Below, piece after piece: positions 6,860-15,397 of a stretch of 64,000 bases of DNA. Both the position numbers and the translations under genes were made by a program. The DNA is from Shewanella livingstonensis (GTDB lineage Bacteria; Pseudomonadota; Gammaproteobacteria; Enterobacterales; Shewanellaceae). Where the stretch lies: positions 563,501 through 627,500 of the forward strand of contig NZ_CP034015.1 of NCBI RefSeq assembly GCF_003855395.1. The letters run 5' to 3'. Within the stretch, counting starts at the first letter, position 1, and every line of letters starts with the position of its first letter. The notes under the pieces are model-generated. The model saw nothing but the letters and a program-made list of their open reading frames with translations, ran no database searches and was not told the DNA's origin.

Positions 6860-8809
6860 CTATTTTACGTTTAGGTTCTCTTTGATGAACTTAAGCATGA
6901 TGTCATAATATTTTTCACGGTTTTCGGCATTAAAGAAACCATGGCCTTCTTTTCTCCAAATCTCTTTTTGGAAAGGGTAGTTAGCTTGCTCCAATGCTTT
7001 TGCCATTGCTTCATATTGTTCTATCGGTGCGCGTTCATCTTCTTCGCCATGAATTAACAGTATTTTGGCTTTTAGCTTACTCACATTGTGAGTCGGTGAC
7101 ATTGCACGAAGGCGTTGAATATCAGTGCCTAACACTTCTTCTAAGTATGCTCCACCACTGTAAGATTCAGGTACATCGCCCGTTTTATACATTTGCTCTA
7201 AATCATACACACCGGCAACGCCTACAGCGCATTTAAACATATCAGGCGCTAACATAGGGCTCATGAGTGCTGAGTATCCGCCAAAGCTGCCACCCGAAAT
7301 ACACACTCTGTCTTTGTCGGCATAACCTTGGTCAATAACATATTGAGTGGCATCAATAATATCGTATTGAATTTTAGTTCCCCATGCTAAGTAGCCAGAT
7401 TCTTCAAATGCTTTACCGTATCCACCAGAGCCGCGGAAGTTTACTTGCAGTACCGCAATACCATTGTTGGCGAGTAATTGGTTTTCTGAGTTAAATACCC
7501 ACAAGTCACGCGGGCCATGTGGGCCGCCATGAGGATTAACCACAAGTGGCATGTTTTTATGCTCTTTCATGCCGACGGGTAGCGTTAAGTAACCATGAAT
7601 AGTTATGCCATCACGATTAGTAAAGCTGATAGGGCGTACTTCTGACATCTCGCTTGGGTCTAGTGCAGCATTGCCTGCAAATAAGAATTTGAGTTTGAGT
7701 TTTTTACGGTCAAATAAGTAATAGTCACCCGAATTTCTATCGTTCATCGCTGCAACAATGAGGGTATTACCGTCAACCGTTTCACTGACAATACGAATGC
7801 GATGATCAGGAATCGCGGCCATAAGCTGCTGCAACGCCTTGGCTTTAGCACTTTCTGTGTCGACAAATTGGTATTCAGGGTAACCATTTTCAAACTCTAC
7901 CGCATAGAGTGAGTTTGTTTGGTCGCTCACCCATGTCATGAATGGATCGACAACATCGTGCTGGATGATTTTTTTATGTTTAGCCGTTGCGAGTTCGACT
8001 TCATAAACAGCGCGAGTCGCACCTTCACCATTTGCCAAAGCGTAAATTGATTTATTGTCTTCAGTAAACGAAAGCGGGTAGAAATCGGTGAGGCCCCCTT
8101 TAATTCTTTCCGCATCAACCCATTCACCATTTTCATAATAGAATAGCTGATCATTATTTTTCTTATCTGTGGCGAAACTAAAGCGTACCTCTTCATTGTT
8201 ATCTACAAGAAAACGCGCATTTGCAATGGGTGAAGTGGTAAGGCGTTTACGTTTACCTGAATAGACGTTTACTCTGTATGCCAGAGTGTATGCATAATTC
8301 TGCCTATTCCAAGGATAGGCCATAACATAAATGTATTTGTCATCATCTTTTAAAGTATCTAAAACAAATGCACTTGCGCGGATAGCTTCATTATTGGAAA
8401 TACTGGTGCCTGTTGATGTTCCGCCGTTATAACCAAACAGGTACTTAGATTTACTGCCATCATAATTTACCGCCAGTAGTTCACCATAATAATCTGATGA
8501 TTCACGTTGTGCATGTTTATAGAGTTTTTGTAATACAACCCGCTCATCATTAACCCAATAGTAACTTCCAACTTCTTCATCACCACTAAATTTGACTGCG
8601 TTAGTCGGTTTCATGGTTTCAAGATTTAGGATTAACAGGGTGCGCTTTTCATCTTCAATTAAAATAACGCCAAGGTATTTACCATCGGGTGATATTTTGA
8701 CTTCAGAAAATTCGGAGTCAGCACTAAAATCTTTGATCTGAGGACTAGCAAAAGTGTGAGCGGTAAAAAGAATAAGCAAACAGCAAGTGAGGTATAAAAT
8801 ACGCAGCAT
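6860..8809 (-). CDS. Secreted S9 (prolyl oligopeptidase) family peptidase A
   Basis: A 649-aa protein with a typical signal peptide (MLRILYLTCCLLILFTAHTFA). The middle, roughly 25-390, looks like the beta-propeller domain of S9 peptidases, and the C-terminal 250 residues are an alpha/beta-hydrolase. Catalytic residues are visible: S508 in GGSFGGY, D591 in GEEDERAP and H623 in EGHGFFN, with NPHGGPHG as the oxyanion region. Such enzymes cleave peptides, often acyl-aminoacyl or dipeptidyl types; the substrate is not known. The export signal places it in the periplasm or outside. It is closely similar over its whole length to the gene at 9082, in the same direction, indicating a tandem duplication. 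A weak GGAT is the only RBS upstream of the ATG at 8809. Confidence 0.92.
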   Translation of the reverse strand: MLRILYLTCCLLILFTAHTFASPQIKDFSADSEFSEVKISPDGKYLGVILIEDEKRTLLILNLETMKPTNAVKFSGDEEVGSYYWVNDERVVLQKLYKHAQRESSDYYGELLAVNYDGSKSKYLFGYNGGTSTGTSISNNEAIRASAFVLDTLKDDDKYIYVMAYPWNRQNYAYTLAYRVNVYSGKRKRLTTSPIANARFLVDNNEEVRFSFATDKKNNDQLFYYENGEWVDAERIKGGLTDFYPLSFTEDNKSIYALANGEGATRAVYEVELATAKHKKIIQHDVVDPFMTWVSDQTNSLYAVEFENGYPEYQFVDTESAKAKALQQLMAAIPDHRIRIVSETVDGNTLIVAAMNDRNSGDYYLFDRKKLKLKFLFAGNAALDPSEMSEVRPISFTNRDGITIHGYLTLPVGMKEHKNMPLVVNPHGGPHGPRDLWVFNSENQLLANNGIAVLQVNFRGSGGYGKAFEESGYLAWGTKIQYDIIDATQYVIDQGYADKDRVCISGGSFGGYSALMSPMLAPDMFKCAVGVAGVYDLEQMYKTGDVPESYSGGAYLEEVLGTDIQRLRAMSPTHNVSKLKAKILLIHGEEDERAPIEQYEAMAKALEQANYPFQKEIWRKEGHGFFNAENREKYYDIMLKFIKENLNVK

Positions 8810-9008
8810 GACTACAATCCGTGTAATAAATGTTAAAAATGTGACGGTATTGTATTTAATTCAAGTGATCAGAGCAATACGTACTCACTATTTATCATTG
8901 AGATGGGGTAGAGTATTAACGCATATTACGACTTTTAATTTATGTTAACACCCATTTTCTTGGCCTCTTTGCGCAGTAGAATTTACTTGAAAGCATAACG
9001 CAGGTACA

Positions 9009-9043
9009 AAAAAGCCGACCCCGTTTGCCGGGTATCGGCTTGT
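9009..9043 (-). terminator. Terminator of the second S9 peptidase gene
   Basis: AAAAAAGCCGACCCC and GGGTATCGGCTT form a hairpin ending in T-rich sequence on the minus strand. It resembles the terminator at 6800-6837 (both contain AGCCGACCC and TATCGGCTT), so it was probably copied along with the gene. Confidence 0.75.
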
Positions 9044-9060
9044 TGATATAATATTTTTTA

Positions 9061-9084
9061 GCTCATTAGCTCATTAGCTCATTA
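9061..9084. repeat. Three tandem copies of an octamer over a stop codon
   Basis: GCTCATTA is repeated three times without interruption at 9061-9068, 9069-9076 and 9077-9084. The last copy contains the TAA stop of the S9 peptidase gene. Slippage here would only alter sequence after the stop. Confidence 0.9.
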
Positions 9085-11061
9085 CGATTTAATGTTTAGG
9101 TTCTTTTTAAGGAATAGAAGCATTTTTTCATAATATTGGGCACGATTGTCATCATTGTAGAAACCATGGCCTTCATCATCCATCACCAGTTTTTCATAGG
9201 GATAATTACGTGCTTTAAGGGCTTTTTCTAATGATTCTAGTTGCTCAATGGGCGCTCGTTCATCGTCACCGCCATGTACTAGAAGCAAGTTTGCTTTAAG
9301 CTTATCTACATTTTCTGAGGGAGACATCGCCCTTAGTACTTCACTATTTTGACCTAAAACATTTTTAAGGTAACTAGTACCCGAAGCACTATTTGCAATA
9401 TCTCCTTCATTGAACATCAGTTCTAAATTATAAATCCCTGCAAAACCGATTGCGCATTTGAACAGATCGGGTTCTAGTATTGCGCTTTGCAATGCACTAT
9501 AACCACCAAAACTACCACCAGAAATACAGATGCGGTTTTTATCTACATAACCTTGATCAATGACGTAATGAGTGGCGTCGATAATGTCATATTGTACTTC
9601 TGAACCCCATTTTTGGAATCCAGCTTGTTCAAAATTTTGTCCAAAACCACCTGAACCACGGAAATTGACTTGTAATACTGCCATCCCTTGATTTGCTAGC
9701 ATTTGGTTTTGAGTATTAAACCCCCATTCATCTCTTATTCCATGCGGACCACCATGGGGGTTGACCACAAGAGGGAGGTTTGTCGCTTCTTTACCATAAG
9801 GTAATGTTAAATAACCGCTAATTATTTTACCGTCTCGGCTGGTAAAGCTAATTGGCTTCACTTCTGACATTCGCGCTGGGTCGAGCCATTTCTTGGCAGA
9901 GGCTAAGTGTTGGAGTGTGAGCGCCTTGGTGTCAAATATATAATAATCACCAGGATTTCGATCGTTAAATGCTACCACGATGAGTTTTTCTGAATGACGA
10001 GTTTCGCTAACGATACGAACTTGATGGCCAGGTAATGATGCGAGCAACAGCTTTAGTAATTTTGAATGACTGTTTTCTGGATCGACGAAAGCGTAAGACG
10101 GATAACCATTTTCAAATTCAACGGCATAGAGTTTTTTGGTCGTTTGGTTTATCCAATAATTACTGGGATCACTTTTGTCATCTTTAATAATTTGTGTTTT
10201 TTCACCTGTTTCTAGATTTATTTCATAAATCCCTAAGGTTTCGCCTTTTACCCGAGCAGCTGCATAAATACTGTTTTTATTTTCGGCAAAAGATATTGGG
10301 TAGAAATCATCTAGATTGAGTTTGAGCTGATCGGTGTTAAGCCATTCGCGGTCTTGACGATAAAATACTTTTGTTATGTTGTTTTCATCTTCGCCTGCAA
10401 CAAAGCGTACTTCACCATCATGATCGGTTAAAAATCGAGAGTAACCTATAGGCGAAGTGGTGACTTTTCTGCGGAACCCTTTGTATAAATTTACACGGTA
10501 TACAGTTTGTGATAATTCATAGTTTAAAGAATTAGACTCATTCCATGGGATCGCATTGACGAGCATATAGCGGTCGTCATCGGGGAGGGGATCTAAAATA
10601 AACGCTGTTGCTCTTATTGGGGTATTTTTTTTCAGATGTGAGCCAGTTTGTTGCTCGCCGCTATTAAAACCAAAAAGGTAAGTTGCTCTTGATCCATCGG
10701 CATTAACAGCCATTAACTCACCATAATACAGCGGTACGTCACTCCAACCTTTTAAGTATTCTTTTTGTAAGACGATTCGGTCATTATTTACCCAAGCGTA
10801 ATCACCCACTTGGGCATTGCTGGGAAAAAATATCGCATGATGTATTTGCTTTGTTTTAGCATTTAATATCAGTAGCTTGTCTTTGCCATTGTGCTTGGTT
10901 ATCGCACTAATATACTCGCCTGTTGGAGATATTTTTACATTGCTAAATTCAGCCCCTCGGCTAAATAGCTGTGCAGTAGAAAGACTTTCTGTAGCAAATG
11001 CATGGGTGAATAGGCCACCACAGACAAGTAACATAATGGTTAGGTATTTGGTGAAAATCAT
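9082..11061 (-). CDS. Secreted S9 (prolyl oligopeptidase) family peptidase B
   Basis: A 659-aa paralogue of the neighbouring peptidase with the same layout: signal peptide (MIFTKYLTIMLLVCGGLFTHAFA), propeller-like domain, then alpha/beta-hydrolase. The catalytic triad is complete: S517 (GGSFGGY), D600 (GGDDERAP) and H632 (EGHGFYN). NPHGGPHG is also conserved. The frame extends to 11082, but the ATG at 11061 has AAGGA seven bases upstream and puts the signal peptide at the true N-terminus. The two paralogues have drifted clearly in the propeller half but keep motifs almost identical near the active site, so both are under selection. Substrate is unknown. It is separated from gene A by its own terminator and about 200 bp, suggesting independent transcription. 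Confidence 0.92.
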   Translation of the reverse strand: MIFTKYLTIMLLVCGGLFTHAFATESLSTAQLFSRGAEFSNVKISPTGEYISAITKHNGKDKLLILNAKTKQIHHAIFFPSNAQVGDYAWVNNDRIVLQKEYLKGWSDVPLYYGELMAVNADGSRATYLFGFNSGEQQTGSHLKKNTPIRATAFILDPLPDDDRYMLVNAIPWNESNSLNYELSQTVYRVNLYKGFRRKVTTSPIGYSRFLTDHDGEVRFVAGEDENNITKVFYRQDREWLNTDQLKLNLDDFYPISFAENKNSIYAAARVKGETLGIYEINLETGEKTQIIKDDKSDPSNYWINQTTKKLYAVEFENGYPSYAFVDPENSHSKLLKLLLASLPGHQVRIVSETRHSEKLIVVAFNDRNPGDYYIFDTKALTLQHLASAKKWLDPARMSEVKPISFTSRDGKIISGYLTLPYGKEATNLPLVVNPHGGPHGIRDEWGFNTQNQMLANQGMAVLQVNFRGSGGFGQNFEQAGFQKWGSEVQYDIIDATHYVIDQGYVDKNRICISGGSFGGYSALQSAILEPDLFKCAIGFAGIYNLELMFNEGDIANSASGTSYLKNVLGQNSEVLRAMSPSENVDKLKANLLLVHGGDDERAPIEQLESLEKALKARNYPYEKLVMDDEGHGFYNDDNRAQYYEKMLLFLKKNLNIKS

Positions 11062-11202
11062 GAGACATCCTTGTTTAATCATTCGTTCTTACTTTGTTTT
11101 TATGTAGTATAAATATTCGATTTGATACGGTTTAAGGGGAAAGGAAGAGTCAGTAGCATTGGTAGAAAAAGGACCGAACTAGCATCCTTTATCTATGCGA
11201 TA

Positions 11203-11796
11203 TTAACTTCTTAATAATTGCTGCTGAATAAAGGTCCATTGCTCATCAAAGTGAAGCGTTGGTTTTTGTTTAAATTCGCTGCGGACAAACTGTGAAATTC
11301 TGCCTTCTACAAAAGCGAGTAATAGATTGGCGAGAATGGCTTCGTCAATATTAAAACCTACGCCTTCACGGAGTGTTTTTTCGCGTAAAATCTGTTTTAT
11401 CTGTGTTTCAATTTTGGCAAAGAGTACGTCTATTCGGTTACGTAAACGTTCATTTTCACCCAATAGGGCATCGCCATTTAATATGCGCGAAATGCCTGGG
11501 TTGCGTTCAGAAAATACTAAGAGCAGGTGCAGCACTAACTGACAACGTGTCATGGTGTCTTTTTCTTCGTCCATGATGATGTTTAAGCGCGACAATATCG
11601 CATCTTCAATAAATTCGATTAAGCCTTCGAACATCCGAGCTTTACTGGGGAAGTGTCTATACAGTGCAGCTTCTGAAACGCCAACTTCGGCGGCGAGTTT
11701 TGCAGTAGTAATGCGTTGACCTGGGCTGGTTTCAAGCATTTGCGCCAAGCATTGTAAAATATGCTCACGACGATTTATTTTAGGGCTTTCAGCCAT
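11203..11796 (-). CDS. slmA: Nucleoid occlusion factor SlmA (TetR family)
   Basis: A 197-aa TetR-family DNA-binding protein that binds chromosomal SlmA sites and blocks FtsZ assembly over the nucleoid. The helix-turn-helix is [36 protein letters not shown] (about 28-63), followed by [22 protein letters not shown] and a C-terminal FVRSEFK, all matching E. coli SlmA. It lies 35 bp after dut on the same strand, the conserved coaBC-dut-slmA order. AAAGGA and TCCTTT just downstream (11168-11190) can form a weak hairpin followed by T on the minus strand. The same window carries ftsZ, its target, at 47134. Confidence 0.95.
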   Translation of the reverse strand: MAESPKINRREHILQCLAQMLETSPGQRITTAKLAAEVGVSEAALYRHFPSKARMFEGLIEFIEDAILSRLNIIMDEEKDTMTRCQLVLHLLLVFSERNPGISRILNGDALLGENERLRNRIDVLFAKIETQIKQILREKTLREGVGFNIDEAILANLLLAFVEGRISQFVRSEFKQKPTLHFDEQWTFIQQQLLRS

Positions 11797-11831
11797 TATC
11801 TGTTCCTTGGCTCAGTGATTACTTGAATAGG

Positions 11832-12290
11832 TTATTTGGTGCCAGAGTGACCAAATCCGCCTTCTCCACGATCTGAGCTATTAAACTCATCCACTAGGGT
11901 AAATGCTGCTTGTACAACCGGTACAAATATCAATTGGGCGAGACGATCGCCTATTTCGAGTGTGAATGGTTTATCACTTCTGTTCCAACATGACACCATT
12001 AGCTGCCCCTGGTAATCGGAGTCAATTAAGCCGACTAAGTTACCCAAGACAATGCCATGCTTATGACCCATGCCTGAGCGCGGTAAAATAACTGCGGCAA
12101 GGCTTGGATCGGCTACATGAATGGCAATGCCAGTTGGAATTAATACAGTTTTTCCTGGTTCAATTAACATTGGTGTGTCGGTCATGGCACGTAAGTCCAT
12201 GCCTGCACTACCAGCAGTGGCATAGGCTGGCAATGGAAATTGACTGCCAATACGCGAGTCGATAATTTTTAGTTCAATGGGTGTTTTCAT
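11832..12290 (-). CDS. dut: dUTP diphosphatase
   Basis: A 152-aa homotrimeric enzyme hydrolysing dUTP to dUMP and pyrophosphate, keeping uracil out of DNA and supplying dTMP synthesis. The five family motifs can be followed: [10 protein letters not shown] (motif 1), [11 protein letters not shown] (2), [11 protein letters not shown] (3), [10 protein letters not shown] (4) and the C-terminal [10 protein letters not shown] (5). The length is that of the E. coli enzyme. The start ATG overlaps the coaBC stop by four bases (ATGA), so the two are translationally coupled. It is followed at 35 bp by slmA. Confidence 0.97.
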   Translation of the reverse strand: MKTPIELKIIDSRIGSQFPLPAYATAGSAGMDLRAMTDTPMLIEPGKTVLIPTGIAIHVADPSLAAVILPRSGMGHKHGIVLGNLVGLIDSDYQGQLMVSCWNRSDKPFTLEIGDRLAQLIFVPVVQAAFTLVDEFNSSDRGEGGFGHSGTK

Positions 12291-13480
12291 GATTTTGTTA
12301 ATTGTTTTTCTATCAATGATAGTAATTGGCGCGCCAGGGTAAGTTTATCTGTTGCGGGCAGCTGTTGGCTGCCATCTTGCCAAAAAACCTGTAATGCATT
12401 GCTATCGGCATTAAAGCCTAAGCCTTGAATAGAAACGTCGTTAGCGGCGATCATATCAAGCTTTTTACGCTGAAGTTTGCCGCGAGCATATTGCTCTACG
12501 TTGTTAGTTTCAGCAGCAAAACCGACGGTGAAAGGCCGGTTAGCATGCTGAGCTACCGTGGCTAAGATATCAGGATTACGCACTAGTGCAAGCTGCATTT
12601 CCTCGGCAGATTTTTTGATTTTTTGCTGGGCAACATCGGCAATTCGATAATCTGCTACTGCGGCACAGCCGATAAAAATATCATGTTGCTCAACCTGTTT
12701 CATCACGGCATCGAGCATTTGCTGTGCAGATTCTATATCAATACGAGTGACGCCAGCAGGTGTGGCTAAATTAACTGGGCCAGAGACTAGTGTTACCTTG
12801 GCGCCCATTTCTGCCGCTGCTTGAGCTAAGGAAAATCCCATTTTGCCTGAGCTGTGGTTGGAGATGTATCGCACTGGGTCAATTGCTTCACGCGTTGGCC
12901 CTGCTGTAATGAGTAGGTTATGGCCGTTGAGTAATTTAGGGCCAAAAAATTGTACCAGTTGTTCAGCCATCACGACGGGCTCTTGCATTCTGCCTGGACC
13001 GATTTCACCACAAGCTTGATTACCTGATGCTGGCTGCCAAATGATTAGGCCTTTGCGGGCTAAATTTGCCATGTTTTCTTGAGTGGCGATATTTTGGTAC
13101 ATTTGCTGATTCATTGCAGGACATATAATGACAGGCGCACTGGTGGCTAAGCATGTAGTGGTTAATAAGTCATTAGCCATCCCTGCATTGATACGTGCCA
13201 TTAAGTTTGCAGTTGCTGGTGCCACTAATACTACGTCTGCCCAACGAGCAAGTTCAATATGACCCATAGCGGCTTCTGCAGCTGGATCAAGTAAGTCTGA
13301 GGCCACGGGGTTGCCTGAAAGCGCTTGTATGGTTAACGGGGTAATAAACGCCATGGCGCTTTGGGTCATAATGACACGCACATCGGCGCCACGCTCTTTT
13401 AAGCGACGAATAAGATCCGCACTTTTATACGCGGCAATGCCGCCACCAATTCCGAGTAATACTTTTTTATTTGTCAGCAT
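12287..13480 (-). CDS. coaBC: Bifunctional CoaBC (PPC decarboxylase / PPC synthetase)
   Basis: A fusion enzyme of coenzyme A synthesis: the N-terminal flavoprotein CoaC decarboxylates phosphopantothenoylcysteine, and the C-terminal CoaB joins phosphopantothenate and cysteine using CTP. The N-terminus [23 protein letters not shown] is the FMN-binding region, [21 protein letters not shown] holds the catalytic His, and [12 protein letters not shown] the CoaC active-site Cys. CoaB has [24 protein letters not shown]. About 397 aa. The ATG at 13480 best matches the family N-terminus; other starts in frame are an ATG at 13489 and a TTG at 13501. First gene of coaBC-dut-slmA. Confidence 0.96.
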   Translation of the reverse strand: MLTNKKVLLGIGGGIAAYKSADLIRRLKERGADVRVIMTQSAMAFITPLTIQALSGNPVASDLLDPAAEAAMGHIELARWADVVLVAPATANLMARINAGMANDLLTTTCLATSAPVIICPAMNQQMYQNIATQENMANLARKGLIIWQPASGNQACGEIGPGRMQEPVVMAEQLVQFFGPKLLNGHNLLITAGPTREAIDPVRYISNHSSGKMGFSLAQAAAEMGAKVTLVSGPVNLATPAGVTRIDIESAQQMLDAVMKQVEQHDIFIGCAAVADYRIADVAQQKIKKSAEEMQLALVRNPDILATVAQHANRPFTVGFAAETNNVEQYARGKLQRKKLDMIAANDVSIQGLGFNADSNALQVFWQDGSQQLPATDKLTLARQLLSLIEKQLTKS

Positions 13481-13697
13481 GATGCACATTATCCGACTCA
13501 AATCTAATTGCGGCTAACAATATCACAAACCTGTGACAAGTTGCGTAGATCCAATCTCAAAAATATCAACCATACTGTGTAATCAATTCGAACCTTGTTC
13601 CTGAAAAAGACAACCGCTCACTATTGGTGTTGATATCGGATATAGAATCGATTTAAGGCGTGTAATGAAATCGTCACATTGAATATAAGGGACATTC

Positions 13698-14375
13698 ATG
13701 GGAATTAAAGATTGGCCAGAAGGAGAAGGACCTAGAGAAAAGTTATTACTCAAAGGTGCAGGGCATCTTTCTGATGCAGAGTTGCTTGCGGTATTATTGC
13801 GTAACGGTCTTGCTGGACAGAATGCGGTAGATTTAGCCCGAAATATGATCAGTGAGTTTGGTGGTTTGCGAAGTTTACTTTCGGCTTCTAAAAGCCAAGT
13901 GTGCAAATTAGCCGGTGTTGGGCCGGTAAAATATGCTCAATTACAAGCTGCAGCTGAAATTTCTAAGCGAATTGCGCATGAAAATCTACAAAGAGGGCAA
14001 ATTTTGACAAATCCTGATTTAACTCGGGACTATTTAATGAGACAATTGGCGGACCGATCCTATGAAGTGTTCGCCTTACTATTGTTGGATACCCAACATA
14101 GAGTCATTCAATTTGTAGAATTATTTCGTGGCACCATCGATTCTGCTTCTGTTTATCCACGCGAGGTTGTAAGCCTTGTTTTGGAGAAAAAAGCAGCTGC
14201 AGTAATAGTGTGTCACAATCACCCGTCTGGCATTGCAGAGCCAAGTCAGGCTGATCGGCGAATAACTGAGCGAATAAAAAATGCACTTGCAACTATAGAT
14301 GTTTCTTTGTTAGATCATATGGTTGTAGGTGACCAGGAGATAGTCTCCTTTGCCGAGCGAGGGTGGATAGTATAA
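13698..14375 (+). CDS. radC: RadC family JAB/JAMM protein
   Basis: A 225-aa protein with N-terminal helix-hairpin-helix segments (HLSDAELLAVLLRNGLAG; LSASKSQVCKLAGVGPVKYAQL) and a C-terminal JAMM metalloprotease-like domain. The JAMM residues are seen in VIVCHNHPSGIAEPSQADRRIT (HxH...D) with an upstream Glu in FVELFRGTIDSASVYPREV. The name comes from an old repair phenotype that was later reassigned, so its true role is unclear. The chromosomal radC next to rpmB is conserved across gammaproteobacteria, and this one is divergent from coaBC. ATG at 13698 follows AAGGGA about seven bases upstream. Confidence 0.93.
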   Translation: MGIKDWPEGEGPREKLLLKGAGHLSDAELLAVLLRNGLAGQNAVDLARNMISEFGGLRSLLSASKSQVCKLAGVGPVKYAQLQAAAEISKRIAHENLQRGQILTNPDLTRDYLMRQLADRSYEVFALLLLDTQHRVIQFVELFRGTIDSASVYPREVVSLVLEKKAAAVIVCHNHPSGIAEPSQADRRITERIKNALATIDVSLLDHMVVGDQEIVSFAERGWIV

Positions 14376-14382
14376 ACACTGC

Positions 14383-14411
14383 TTGATCTTATATGGTCAA
14401 TCGTGTATAAA
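14383..14411 (+). promoter_or_regulatory. Promoter of rpmB-rpmG
   Basis: TTGATC (14383-14388), 17-base spacer, TATAAA (14406-14411), then a GC-rich discriminator ATGCGCCC. The GC-rich start region is typical of growth-rate and ppGpp-controlled ribosomal promoters. Confidence 0.75.
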
Positions 14412-14496
14412 ATGCGCCCTCTTTGTGCCTCGGGCGACGGCCATACGAGGCACATTAATGCTCGAGCGTTAAAAATTTGTTTTGGAGAAGATTGAC

Positions 14497-14733
14497 ATGT
14501 CAAGAGTATGCCAAGTAACTGGCAAGAAGCCAATGGTTGGTAACAACCGTTCGCACGCAAAAAACGCGACTCGTCGTCGTTTTTTACCTAACCTACAAAA
14601 CCATCGTTTTTGGTTAGAAGAAGAAAAGCGTTTCGTGCAATTACGTGTATCTACTAAAGGTATCCGTATTATCGACAAGAAAGGTATCGAAGTTATTGTT
14701 AAAGAACTTCGTGCCCGTGGCGAGAAGGTATAA
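14497..14733 (+). CDS. rpmB: 50S ribosomal protein L28
   Basis: A 78-aa ribosomal protein of the large subunit starting [23 protein letters not shown], with the family signature [14 protein letters not shown] and C-terminus [13 protein letters not shown]. It is highly basic. A TTG at 14482 extends the frame, but the ATG at 14497 has GGAGAAG upstream and matches L28 exactly. Six bases separate its stop from rpmG, and the pair is transcribed from the promoter at 14383. Confidence 0.98.
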   Translation: MSRVCQVTGKKPMVGNNRSHAKNATRRRFLPNLQNHRFWLEEEKRFVQLRVSTKGIRIIDKKGIEVIVKELRARGEKV

Positions 14734-14739
14734 TAGAAA

Positions 14740-14913
14740 ATGGCTAAATCTAAAGGTAATCGTGAGAAGATCAAATTAGTATCTAGTGCTAAAACTGGTC
14801 ACTTCTACACTACTGAAAAGAACAAGCGTAACATGCCTGAAAAAATGGAAATCAAGAAATTTGATCCAGTCATTCGTCAGCACGTTATGTACAAAGAAGC
14901 TAAAATCAAGTAA
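14740..14913 (+). CDS. rpmG: 50S ribosomal protein L33
   Basis: A 57-aa basic protein ([31 protein letters not shown]..., ending [10 protein letters not shown]) of the large ribosomal subunit. It lacks the CxxC pairs of the zinc-binding type, so it is the Cys-free version. It starts six bases after rpmB and ends at a strong terminator. In E. coli the next gene is mutM; here argA follows after a long leader. Confidence 0.97.
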
Positions 14914-14930
14914 TTGATTTTGATTCTTAA

Positions 14931-14957
14931 AAAAGCCCCTTAATTGGGGCTTTTTTT
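14931..14957 (+). terminator. Terminator of rpmB-rpmG
   Basis: AAAAGCCCC-TTAATT-GGGGCTTTTTTT, a perfect 9-bp stem with a T-run, 17 bp after the rpmG stop. Confidence 0.93.
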
Positions 14958-15397
14958 ATGTCTGTTTGAAAATAGTCTATACTGAATCAACTGATCATAT
15001 GTTAAGTAAAAATATTTTGTAAACGGCTGAATTATGGGTAATGCCAACGGTTTACGTTACCTAATACACTATCAATGTCCTTATACTTTACGTGAGCTTT
15101 CCACTATTGTTGTCGCGCCATTATTATTACGCCATTATGCTGTAATCTTGCTTTACGTATGTGATGCAAATATTATAAGTAAATGAGTAAAGAACGATTA
15201 ACAGTTAACACGCGTTAACTTTTTGGCTGTAATGATTTTTTCATACAGAAATGAGACACTGCGTCTTAATTGGCGTGAAATAAAATGCTTTAAAAGTGAA
15301 TTAAAATGCAATACCATTCTTTTTTGATATAACAAATCGCTGTGTGGCATGTTTTGCCATAATCATTAACGAACATCAAACTTATACCGAGGTGAAT
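14958..15397 (+). other. Long argA leader region without genes
   Basis: About 440 bp between the rpmG terminator and the argA start. It is AT-rich and has no convincing ORF. Its one recognisable content is the pair of ARG boxes at 15274-15312. No clear sigma-70 promoter could be picked by eye. Confidence 0.6.
15274..15312 (+). promoter_or_regulatory. Tandem ARG boxes (ArgR operator) of argA
   Basis: Two similar half-palindromic sites, TGAAATAAAATGCTT (from 15276) and TGAATTAAAATGCAA (from 15297), lie 21 bp apart. ArgR hexamers bind two 18-bp boxes separated by 3 bp, which gives exactly this period. The consensus core TGAAT-N4-ATTCA is matched except for one or two positions in each box. Repression of argA by ArgR plus arginine is the natural reading. 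Confidence 0.75.

Noticed and set aside
7936-8196. 86-aa minus-strand ORF inside the first S9 gene
   Set aside because: Same strand, different frame, fully inside a longer well-supported gene.
13583-13906. 107-aa minus-strand ORF over the radC start
   Set aside because: Shadow of radC in another frame.
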